From an uncultured Saprospiraceae bacterium (GTDB taxonomy: Bacteria > Bacteroidota > Bacteroidia > Chitinophagales > Saprospiraceae): DNA of 64,000 nucleotides. The stretch lies in NCBI GenBank assembly GCA_937926205.1, contig CALEYL010000054.1:123227-187226 (forward strand). Direction: 5' to 3'. Positions 56,995 through 64,000 of this stretch are shown piece by piece (position 1 is the first letter of the stretch; the number at the start of each line of letters is the position of its first letter). The notes below the pieces were generated by a model. It saw only the letters and a list, made by a program, of their open reading frames with translations, was not told the origin of the DNA and did not search any database. A program made the translations under genes and the position numbers.

Positions 56995-57089
56995 CTGCGG
57001 CCTTCCCTCCCGAAGCCGCAGGCAGGCGGTTAAAACCCAGACACAGACTAAATGCAGGTAAATCCATTAGGTTTGTGTCTGAGTTTTAA
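56995..57089 (+). terminator. Two tandem hairpins after the symporter pair
   Basis: CTGCGGC/GCCGCAG (56995-57001 with 57015-57021), followed by a 16-bp stem with one mismatch (57030-57045 with 57074-57089). Together they isolate the symporters from the SIR2-STAND-WD40 unit downstream. Confidence 0.65.
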
Positions 57090-57194
57090 TTCAGCGTTGC
57101 ATGTTTCACTAAAATTGGGTTTAATGCCCGATATTTCAGCGCTTACTTAAAAAATCAGCTGCGCGTTTTGGGAGCGGAGCATAAAAGTTGACCT

Positions 57195-58310
57195 GTGACG
57201 GAAGAACAACTACTGGAAAGACAGTTGGTGGATTGGGACTTCGTTCTGGATACCATACGGGACGAGCGCTGCGTGCTTTTTTTGGGACCTGAAGTTTTTG
57301 CCAATCCCGATGGGGAAAAATTAGAAGCCCAACTGGCGCGCTATCTTGGCGTTCCCGACAATCCGGATATCCACAAGTATTACCCCGACGATGCCCTCTT
57401 CTTTTTCCAATCCGGCGCCAAAAAAACGCGGATTAGTTATTCTATCAAGCGTTTCTATCATCAACCTTTTCCCCACGCTGAAAAACTCCTTGAAAAACTC
57501 GCTGAAATTCCATTCCATTTCATCATGTCCCTGACCCCGGATCGGTTGCTATACGATGTTTTTGATAAAAAAAACCTGAAATACAAATCCGATTTCTACT
57601 ACAAAAACCAGCCTGCAGACCCTGATGCCAAGGCTCCGACAGCCTCCAATCCATTAATCTACAATCTTTTGGGAAATATTGATGTACAGGAGTCTCTGAT
57701 CCTGACGCACGATGATTTATACGATTATTTCGAATCTATTTTCCGGGGAAAAAGCTTATCCGAAATTTATAAAAACCACTTAAAGCAAGCCAGCAATTTT
57801 ATTTTCATTGGCTTGCAGTTTGACAAATGGTACATGCAGTTGCTGTTGCGCATTTTGTACCTCCACAACGACAAAGCGGCATTCATGCGGTATGCTGCCA
57901 GCGAAGGGATGACCGACGAAGTCAAAACGCTGTGCCTGGAACAGTTTAACATCAATTTTATCTCGAAAGACATTTCCGGGTTTGTAGATGAATTGTATAA
58001 GCGCTGCAAAGATGCGGACTTACTGCGCCTGGAAAATGATCCGACATCATCCCCGGTTAATACCTGGATAAGTATGCTGGCAAAAGGGAAAATTGACGAT
58101 GTTCTGGAACAGTTTGCTGTTTTTCTTGATAAATCAGGGACCGCCGGACAAGCGCTCTACAACGACTTACTCAATCTAATGGGCCGTTGGGGCATGTTGC
58201 AGCAAAAGGTGAATCGTGGCACAATTGGAGAACAGGAATCTTCCATTGAGACCAATAAAATCCGGGAAAGTCTGCTGCATTTGCTGAACACCGCAAAAAA
58301 CACCCTGTGA
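57195..58310 (+). CDS. SIR2-like protein with C-terminal effector-associated-like domain
   Basis: 371 residues, starting at a GTG. The N-terminal two-thirds has the SIR2_2 layout: glycine loop as RCVLFLGPEVFANPDG (26-40), a block FIMSLTPDRLLYDVF (109-123) where active members have TTNxD, IYNLLGNIDVQESLIL (155-170) where active members have LHG, then LTHDDLYDYFESIF and NFIFIGLQFDKWYMQLLLRI. So the usual catalytic Asn and His are replaced, and NAD cleavage is doubtful. The C-terminal ~85 residues (NTWISMLAKGKIDDVLEQFA ... LLNLMGRWGMLQQKVNRGTI) form a small helical domain resembling effector-associated domains of bacterial conflict systems, which recruit partners. The stop overlaps the next start (TGATG). 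Cytoplasmic. Confidence 0.82.
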   Translation: MTEEQLLERQLVDWDFVLDTIRDERCVLFLGPEVFANPDGEKLEAQLARYLGVPDNPDIHKYYPDDALFFFQSGAKKTRISYSIKRFYHQPFPHAEKLLEKLAEIPFHFIMSLTPDRLLYDVFDKKNLKYKSDFYYKNQPADPDAKAPTASNPLIYNLLGNIDVQESLILTHDDLYDYFESIFRGKSLSEIYKNHLKQASNFIFIGLQFDKWYMQLLLRILYLHNDKAAFMRYAASEGMTDEVKTLCLEQFNINFISKDISGFVDELYKRCKDADLLRLENDPTSSPVNTWISMLAKGKIDDVLEQFAVFLDKSGTAGQALYNDLLNLMGRWGMLQQKVNRGTIGEQESSIETNKIRESLLHLLNTAKNTL

Positions 58311-60004
58311 TGTCGAACCGATATCGTTATCCCGGCGCCAAACCGTTTCAAACGGATCAACAGGACATTTTTTTCGGAAGGAATAAAGATGCCGAAACGC
58401 TTTTCCAACTCACTTCCCTGGAGCGTTTGGTCGTTTTGTACAGCAAGTCGGGTCTGGGAAAAAGCTCGCTCATTAATGCCGGTCTGATTCCCAGAATGGT
58501 ACAGCAGGGTCAGGTACATCCTGTCCAGGTGCGTTTCGGCGCCTGGGTGTCCGGCAGCCTGAATGATCCCCTGATCAGCACAACGGAGCGCATTCATGCC
58601 GGGCAAGCTCCTCAGGATTTTTTAGACAAACTTGTTCCGGGAGATGACTCCCTCTGGCGCCAGGTGAAGTCGCGCCAACTCAGTGACCCGGGCTTCGATA
58701 ATTTCATCCTCATATTCGACCAGTTTGAGGAATTGTTTACCTATCCGCAAGAACAGATTCTCCGCTTTAAAAAAGAACTGGGCGAATTGATTTACACCCA
58801 AATTCCCCAGCGCTACCGGGACGCAGTAGAAAAAAACATCAGCGAACTTTCAGACGAAGTGCTCGAAGCACTGCATCGCCCGATGAACGGGCAGGTCTTA
58901 CTGGCTATTCGCTCTGATCGCCTGCATTTACTTGACCGGTTGTCTGATTATTTGCCAACCATTCTCAGCCATTGCTATGAGTTAGGCCCGATGGATGCTA
59001 CTCAGGCGAGCCGTGCCATCGAGCAACCGGCGCGGGCGCAAGGTGATTTTGCATCGCACCCCTTTTACTATGAAAAAACTGCGTTGGATGCCATTCTGGA
59101 TTTTTTAACCCAAAATGGTACTGAAAAAATTGAGTCTTTTCAGCTACAGATTCTATGCCAATCCGTTGAGCAAACCGTTATCAGGCAGCAACTTGCATCG
59201 GTTGGCGTTCAGAATCTGGGGAACCTGGAGGCCATATACGAAAATTATTACGACGATCAGATTGGCAGCATAGAAGATCCGGCAGAACAGCAGGCTGCAC
59301 GCCAGCTGATAGAAGACGAGTTGATTTTTGAAGACGAAGAACGACGGCTGAGTTTATACGAAGGCATCATTACTCATAAAATCAAGCCGGAAACGCTTCG
59401 TCAATTGGTTGACCACCATTTGTTGCGTCCGGAGCCCAGTGCGCAAGGCGGCTATACCTACGAACTCAGTCACGATACGCTGGTTTCCCCTGTTCTGAAA
59501 TCTAAAGCACGGCGCAAAACTGCGGAGGCTCTGGAAGCAGAGCACAAAGCTCAAAAAGAACGAGAAGCAGAACTCATATCCCTGCGTTCCAAAGCGCAGG
59601 AGGAACGCAGGAAGCGCCAATCAGCCCGACGCCTGGCGATTGTAGCAGTGGTCGCAGCCTGCTTCTCACTATTTGCATCTTTGTTTGCATTCTGGCAATA
59701 CCAGGAAGCGAAATCGGCAAAAGATCGTGCGGAAGCCAATGCGAAAACAGCCGAAGAAAACGCGAGAGAAGCTGAAGAAAACGCGAAAAAAGCTGAAGAC
59801 AATGCGAAAAAAGCTGAAGAAAACCTCAGACGGTACGAAGAAGAAGCAACAAACCGAAAAAAACTGGAAGCCATTGCTCTGATCGAAAGTGCAAAAATAT
59901 ACAACGACGCCGGATACAAAGAGCTGGCCAAACGCACTTTAAAGCAGGCGCTGGAGCTGGATTCATCGGATGAAATGAAAAAGCGGGCGGCTGCAATCCG
60001 TTAG
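58310..60004 (+). CDS. Membrane-anchored STAND NTPase (nSTAND type) with periplasmic coiled coil
   Basis: 564 residues from the ATG at 58310 (a GTG at 58307 is in frame). It opens YPGAKPFQTDQQDIFFGRNK, the usual nSTAND lead-in; Walker A is SKSGLGKSS (45-53), Walker B ILIFDQFEELF (133-143), and a sensor-like LLAIRSDRLHLLDRL follows near 197. The winged-helix/arm region includes YTYELSHDTLVSPVLK (382-397). A charged helix (400-440) leads to RRKRQ... and one transmembrane segment (441-463); by the positive-inside rule the NTPase is cytoplasmic. Beyond the membrane is a coiled coil built of seven-residue AEENAKK repeats (481-508) and a short TPR-like helix pair. In most relatives WD40 repeats are fused here; in this locus they are in the next gene. 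Confidence 0.88.
   Translation: MSNRYRYPGAKPFQTDQQDIFFGRNKDAETLFQLTSLERLVVLYSKSGLGKSSLINAGLIPRMVQQGQVHPVQVRFGAWVSGSLNDPLISTTERIHAGQAPQDFLDKLVPGDDSLWRQVKSRQLSDPGFDNFILIFDQFEELFTYPQEQILRFKKELGELIYTQIPQRYRDAVEKNISELSDEVLEALHRPMNGQVLLAIRSDRLHLLDRLSDYLPTILSHCYELGPMDATQASRAIEQPARAQGDFASHPFYYEKTALDAILDFLTQNGTEKIESFQLQILCQSVEQTVIRQQLASVGVQNLGNLEAIYENYYDDQIGSIEDPAEQQAARQLIEDELIFEDEERRLSLYEGIITHKIKPETLRQLVDHHLLRPEPSAQGGYTYELSHDTLVSPVLKSKARRKTAEALEAEHKAQKEREAELISLRSKAQEERRKRQSARRLAIVAVVAACFSLFASLFAFWQYQEAKSAKDRAEANAKTAEENAREAEENAKKAEDNAKKAEENLRRYEEEATNRKKLEAIALIESAKIYNDAGYKELAKRTLKQALELDSSDEMKKRAAAIR
59750..59833 (+). repeat. Four 21-bp tandem repeats encoding coiled-coil heptads
   Basis: Units at 59750, 59771, 59792 and 59813, each encoding a heptad of the form A-E-E-N-A-K-K. 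The DNA units differ by a few bases; the last is more diverged. They lengthen the periplasmic coiled coil of the STAND protein. Confidence 0.8.
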
Positions 60005-60058
60005 AGATCTGTATTAACTGGATGATTTGACAATCAATGATATCAATTTCGAGAACCT

Positions 60059-62482
60059 ATGAAAAAATGGCTGTTCATTTTGGTGGTGTTGAATGCTACT
60101 GTGCTTTGGGGACAGGAAGTTGAACCATGTCCTGAATTTGCCAGAATCATGCGCGATGCTGAAAAAGCGGAAAAAGAAGGCGATTTCAGAAGTGCCATTC
60201 TCCGTTACAATGCCGCCGAACGCTGTAACCCGGCTAAAAGCGTAGAGATTGAAGATCGGGTTCTTCGTGTTTTTGAAAAAATAGACCAGCTTAGATTAAA
60301 AGCAGAATCCGCTAAGCGATCAGCGGAACAAGCCAAAGTCACAGCGGAAGCAGCAGCTCAAAAGGCAAAAATAGCAGAACAACGGGCTGAAGAAGAGCGG
60401 GATAAGGCGCAGCGGAATTACAATAAAATGATTCAGGAGAAAACAAGAGCAGACCAGGAGGCATTCCGTGCCAATTTCAAGAGTATTGAATCGAAATCAT
60501 CTGCACTCGCGGCAAAAGCGCTGCGCCTGCAATGGGAGAATCCTACGGTAGCCGTAAAGCTTGCCGATGCTGCTTTTCAAATGCTTCCTGACGATGGCGA
60601 CGATGCCCGGGATGCCGTGGATGACATTCTGAGTGACCCCGAGGCTGTTTTTTACTACAAAGAAATATTAACCGGTCATCCCGTAACGGCATTTGCACTT
60701 GCTCCGGATGAATCTATTTTTGTTTCCGGAAATGATCTGGGCAATTGCGTTATTTGGGACCAAAACGGAAAAAAACTGCATGAATTTAAAGCGCACAATG
60801 CACAGGTAAAAAAGCTTGCCTTTTCGCCCGATGGCAAATATTTTATCAGCTCGGGCTGGGATAACATGGTGCATTTCTGGAATCCGGACGGTAGCCTCAT
60901 CCGCAGCATGGCAAAACAAAATGCCCACATTCAGGACTTTGCAATTTCACCCAAAGAAGACCGCCTCGCTATTAGTTTGGAAAACAACAACATCATACAA
61001 ATTTGGGGCAACAATGGAAAGTTGATCCACGAGTTCAGGGGCCACGACAAAGCAGTGGAAGCCCTGGCCTTTTCACCGGAAGGCGACCTGCTCGTTTCAG
61101 GCGATAAGGATGGTGTTGCCATTCTCTGGAACATGCTGGGGGCAGTCCTCAAAAAGTACGAAAGCCAGGAAGGCGGCATTTCCTGTATCGCCTTTTCACC
61201 CAATGGCCGGGAAATTTGCCTAACCACCCGTTTTCCTGAAATATGGCGTTTTCTGGAAGATGAGCAATTGGTTTTTAGCGGCAATACCATCAGCATGTCT
61301 AATCTTGCTTTTTCAACAGATGGACGAATGCTTGCAACCAACGACCTGCTCAAACCGGCAATTACAATATGGCAGGCCAACGGCGAAAAATACCGCACCT
61401 TAAACGGCCATGCTGCCGGTACTTCCACAACAAACATCGTTTTTGCTCCGGATAACCGGACAGTAATTACTGCAGGAGACGATGGAAGCATAAAATTTTG
61501 GGATCTGTACGCCAACATTCAGAGCGTATTTAGCGAGCATAAGAAATACATCAACAGTGTGGCATTTTCGCCCGATGGCACTAAAATCGCAACTGCCAGT
61601 GCTGACGGCACTGCGAAGTTATGGACGCTGGAAGGTCAGGAACTCCAAACCCTGGCTGCACATACTGATCAGGTCAATGACATTGCTTTTTCACCTGACG
61701 GAAATTTTTTATTGACTGGCAGCGATGACCGCACTGCGATTTTGTGGAGTATTCAAGGAAAAGTTGTACGCACTATAAAAGGTCATACCGGCGCCGTCAA
61801 CGCTGTTGCTTTTTCAACCAACAGCAAATGGTTGTTGACAGCAAGTGCAGACAGTACGGCCCGGGTTTGGGATATTCAAGGAAAACTACGGTACACCTAC
61901 CGTGGACACAAAGCGGGGCTTTCCAGCATTCAGATGATGCCTGAAGGGGATGCCATTCTTACTTCCGGATGGGATGGAACGATAAGAATCTGGAATACAA
62001 ACGGTGTTGAACAACGGGTACTTCAATCCGACGCTGAAGGCATCAAATCAGCCTCGGTATCTATTGACGGCAAGATAGCTGCTGTAATTGACGATGAAAC
62101 TGTTGTAGTTTGGGATCCGCAGGGACAGGAAATTTTGCGTTTGAACAAACTGCCTTATGGTGTTTTCACCGTCTCGTTTTCTGTAGACGGGCAGATATTG
62201 ATTACCAGTAGTTTTTCAGACAACAATGTCAGCCTTTGGGACCTGAAAGGCCGGAAAATAGCTTCTTTGCGCAATCAAAATGGCATTGGTAAAGGAATAG
62301 CCTGCTCACCTGATGGCAATTATTTGCTGGTTTCCGGAGGGCCTTTTGATGATGGCACCGCCAAAACCGCATCGCTTTGGCTAATGCCTTCCGTATGGCT
62401 GCGTTATGGGATCGCCCCCATGCAGGAGGAAGATATTATTTCCTATGGCATCCGGGATTACCTGGGAGATTATGAAAAATAA
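60059..62482 (+). CDS. Exported coiled-coil WD40-repeat protein (two predicted propellers)
   Basis: 807 residues. Signal peptide MKKWLFILVVLNATVLWGQ, so it is probably periplasmic. Residues ~25-65 look like a TPR-type helix pair (FARIMRDAEKAEKEGDFRSA), ~75-140 are an Ala/Glu/Lys coiled coil (RSAEQAKVTAEAAAQKAKIA) similar in style to the one in the STAND protein, and ~200-790 contain WD40 blades. I count fourteen blade-ending W positions (VIWD, VHFW, IQIW, AILW and so on to ASLW), fitting two seven-bladed propellers. WD40 domains in STAND systems are the ligand-sensing part. The gene starts 54 bases after the NTPase gene. The partner role is inference from context. Confidence 0.88.
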   Translation: MKKWLFILVVLNATVLWGQEVEPCPEFARIMRDAEKAEKEGDFRSAILRYNAAERCNPAKSVEIEDRVLRVFEKIDQLRLKAESAKRSAEQAKVTAEAAAQKAKIAEQRAEEERDKAQRNYNKMIQEKTRADQEAFRANFKSIESKSSALAAKALRLQWENPTVAVKLADAAFQMLPDDGDDARDAVDDILSDPEAVFYYKEILTGHPVTAFALAPDESIFVSGNDLGNCVIWDQNGKKLHEFKAHNAQVKKLAFSPDGKYFISSGWDNMVHFWNPDGSLIRSMAKQNAHIQDFAISPKEDRLAISLENNNIIQIWGNNGKLIHEFRGHDKAVEALAFSPEGDLLVSGDKDGVAILWNMLGAVLKKYESQEGGISCIAFSPNGREICLTTRFPEIWRFLEDEQLVFSGNTISMSNLAFSTDGRMLATNDLLKPAITIWQANGEKYRTLNGHAAGTSTTNIVFAPDNRTVITAGDDGSIKFWDLYANIQSVFSEHKKYINSVAFSPDGTKIATASADGTAKLWTLEGQELQTLAAHTDQVNDIAFSPDGNFLLTGSDDRTAILWSIQGKVVRTIKGHTGAVNAVAFSTNSKWLLTASADSTARVWDIQGKLRYTYRGHKAGLSSIQMMPEGDAILTSGWDGTIRIWNTNGVEQRVLQSDAEGIKSASVSIDGKIAAVIDDETVVVWDPQGQEILRLNKLPYGVFTVSFSVDGQILITSSFSDNNVSLWDLKGRKIASLRNQNGIGKGIACSPDGNYLLVSGGPFDDGTAKTASLWLMPSVWLRYGIAPMQEEDIISYGIRDYLGDYEK

Positions 62483-62503
62483 AATGACCGGTTAAGTACG
62501 AAT

Positions 62504-63211
62504 ATGCAGCTATTTTTCACAATAGAAGTCGAAGATGGTTTTGCCCTGCTCAGCGAGGAGGAATCTCTTCATTGTACACAAGTTCTTCGGAAAAAGCCCG
62601 GCGACACCCTGAATCTCGTTGACGGGCGGGGCAACTGGTACGAAGGTTTGCTGATGGAGGGCGGCAAAAAAAAATGCCGTATTCTCATCCAAAAAACGGT
62701 TGCAAATTACCAAAAACGACCTTTCAGGCTCCACATAGGCCTGGCGCCGACAAAACAAATGGAGCGCACCGAATGGTTTCTGGAAAAAGCAACTGAAATC
62801 GGCGTTGATGAAATCACCTTGTTGCAATGCAAACGCTCTGAACGCGCTCATATCCGGATGGATCGCCTGCAAAAAATCGTCCTGTCGGCCATGAAACAAT
62901 CACTTAGGGCTTATCTCCCACTGCTCCATGATATGACACCCTTTCATGCATTCGTTGAAGCTGCAAACCCGGATGCCAGGCGTTTTATTGCTTACATGGG
63001 AGAATCGCCGCACCACACCCTTTTGGAAAACTATAAGCCCGGAAGCGACGTTTATATCATGATTGGCCCGGAGGGTGATTTTACGCCCGAAGAGGTTCAA
63101 AAAGCGCTCGATTGTGGATTTTCCGGCATAAATTTGGGGCCGCATCGCTTGCGCACAGAAACTGCGGGCATCGTCGCCTGCCATGCGATCAACCTGATTA
63201 ATGGATTCTAG
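62504..63211 (+). CDS. rsmE: 16S rRNA (uracil1498-N3)-methyltransferase
   Basis: 235 residues. N-terminal PUA-like domain (LNLVDGRGNWYEGLLMEGGK) and a SPOUT methyltransferase domain with KQMERTEWFLEKATEIGVDE, VYIMIGPEGDFTPEEV and GINLGPHRLRTETAGIVACH, the trefoil-knot SAM motifs of RsmE. It methylates U1498 of 16S rRNA. It lies 21 bases after the WD40 gene and may share its transcript, but it is a housekeeping gene and probably not part of that system. Confidence 0.95.
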   Translation: MQLFFTIEVEDGFALLSEEESLHCTQVLRKKPGDTLNLVDGRGNWYEGLLMEGGKKKCRILIQKTVANYQKRPFRLHIGLAPTKQMERTEWFLEKATEIGVDEITLLQCKRSERAHIRMDRLQKIVLSAMKQSLRAYLPLLHDMTPFHAFVEAANPDARRFIAYMGESPHHTLLENYKPGSDVYIMIGPEGDFTPEEVQKALDCGFSGINLGPHRLRTETAGIVACHAINLINGF

Positions 63212-63248
63212 CCGTATCTCTGATGCGGTCAACATAGAAAAACAAGAT

Positions 63249-63914
63249 ATGAAACGCTTATTCTGGCTGTTGTTACCGGCTGTTTTCGCCTTTTCTTCGC
63301 CCGAATCAATCGAGGCTCAACCCTTAAAACTGGCGCTCCTCAAATACAATGGCGGGGGCGACTGGTATGCGAACCCAACCTCTTTGCCCAACCTTGCAAA
63401 ATTCTGTACCCAGCAACTGGGCATTAACTTTGATCCGGAAAACGCTGTCGTTGAGGTCGGTAGTGCCGATTTGTTCAACTATCCCTTTGTGCATATGACG
63501 GGCCACGGCAATGTCGTTTTTTCAGACGCCGAGGCTGAAAACCTGCGCAATTACCTTACTGGGGGCGGCTTCCTGCACATCGACGACAACTATGGCATGG
63601 ATCCTTATATCCGTGTCGCGCTCAAAAAAATCTTTCCTGATCAGCAATTGGTCGAACTCCCTTTTGAACACCCCATTTACAGGCAAAAGTTTACTTTCAA
63701 AAACGGGTTGCCAAAAATCCACGAACACGATGGCAAAGGCCCGCAAGGTTTTGGATTGTTCTGGGAAGGGCGGCTGATCTGTTTTTATTCCTTCGAATCC
63801 GATCTGGGTGATGGATGGGAAGATCCTCAGGTGCACAAAGACCCGGAAGAAGTACGACTTCAGGCACTGCGCATGGGTGCGAATCTGGTTCAGTACGTAT
63901 TTAGTGGAGAGTAA
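63249..63914 (+). CDS. DUF4159-family secreted protein
   Basis: 221 residues from the ATG at 63249, which opens a good signal peptide (MKRLFWLLLPAVFAFSSPES); the frame is open to an ATG at 63201 inside rsmE, but that adds a charged leader. The mature part has GGGDWYANPTSLPNLAKFCT, VHMTGHGNVVFSDAEAENLR, GGGFLHIDDNYGMDPYIRVA and FYSFESDLGDGWEDPQ, a glutamine-amidotransferase-like fold typical of DUF4159. In other bacteria it often travels with MoxR/BatA aerotolerance genes; here it follows rsmE. Function unknown. Confidence 0.85.
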   Translation: MKRLFWLLLPAVFAFSSPESIEAQPLKLALLKYNGGGDWYANPTSLPNLAKFCTQQLGINFDPENAVVEVGSADLFNYPFVHMTGHGNVVFSDAEAENLRNYLTGGGFLHIDDNYGMDPYIRVALKKIFPDQQLVELPFEHPIYRQKFTFKNGLPKIHEHDGKGPQGFGLFWEGRLICFYSFESDLGDGWEDPQVHKDPEEVRLQALRMGANLVQYVFSGE

Positions 63915-63984
63915 TTTGTGTCTGTCTTTAACCACCTCCGGCCCGCCTGCCGGTAGCTACGGTTTATACACAACTCAAAGAACG

Positions 63985-63992
63985 TATATTTG
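63985..63992 (+). promoter_or_regulatory. -7 promoter element for a gene beyond the right edge
   Basis: TATATTTG, exact TAnnTTTG, eight bases from the window end. It suggests a plus-strand gene begins just outside. Confidence 0.4.
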
Positions 63993-64000
63993 GAGCCAAA

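Noticed and set aside
57195..58310. Canonical Thoeris or other known SIR2 defence effector
   Set aside because: No TIR-domain partner is present, the C-terminal domain is a short helical adaptor-like region and not a SLOG domain, and the catalytic Asn and His positions are substituted.

Overview
The window is a 64-kb piece of chromosome from a Bacteroidota bacterium, most like the Saprospiria (Lewinella/Haliscomenobacter group); that assignment is an inference from gene content. The signs are type IX secretion (T9SS) C-terminal sorting domains on two large secreted proteins, a TonB receptor with a carboxypeptidase-like N-terminal domain, DUF4230 and DUF4159 proteins, weak Shine-Dalgarno sequences, and many promoters with the Bacteroidota -7 element TAnnTTTG. 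Almost all DNA is coding. No insertion sequence, prophage or CRISPR array was seen.

Layout. 1-7.7 kb: a TonB-dependent receptor cut by the left edge, a secreted endonuclease/exonuclease/phosphatase protein, a PIF1-like helicase, a 43-residue membrane peptide, and an amt ammonium channel followed by a beta-barrel porin. 7.7-16 kb: a DASH-type photolyase/cryptochrome, a glycosyltransferase coupled to an unusual GH13-like enzyme, a GH3 beta-glucosidase divergent from a NrtR-like Nudix regulator with a perfect 17-bp palindrome at the shared promoter, and a beta carbonic anhydrase. 16-22.5 kb: sugar metabolism, with a GMC oxidoreductase and its Tat-lipoprotein partner, a Gfo/Idh/MocA oxidoreductase, a sugar-phosphate isomerase/deaminase plus PfkB kinase pair, and a RibD-like reductase coupled to gluconokinase. 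22.5-32.5 kb: glpK, folP, unknown membrane proteins, a DUF4230 protein, a methyltransferase coupled to a UbiA-type prenyltransferase, a LOG-family protein, a conserved unknown, and a VOC protein flanked by an imperfect direct repeat.

33-48 kb: a T9SS-exported protein with a lysyl-oxidase domain, a umuDC mutagenesis operon with a palindrome over its promoter, a hydrogenase-maturation cluster (hypF, a 35-residue ORF where hypC often lies, hypD, hypE, nickel permease), a T9SS adhesin-like protein carrying three nearly identical 342-bp repeats, a phospholipase-C-like phosphoesterase with a transglutaminase-like partner, and tRNA-Gly(CCC). 48-57 kb: a metallophosphatase, proBA, an AarF/UbiB kinase and two sodium:solute symporters.

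57.2-62.5 kb holds the most interesting unit: a SIR2-like protein, a membrane-anchored STAND NTPase and a signal-peptide-bearing coiled-coil protein with fourteen WD40 blades. The first two are joined by overlapping stop/start codons. Parts that usually sit in one STAND-WD40 polypeptide appear here to be split across the inner membrane, with matching coiled coils on the periplasmic side. I read it as a candidate transmembrane surveillance or conflict system, but the SIR2 domain lacks the usual catalytic Asn and His, so an NADase effector role is doubtful. The window ends with rsmE and a DUF4159 protein.
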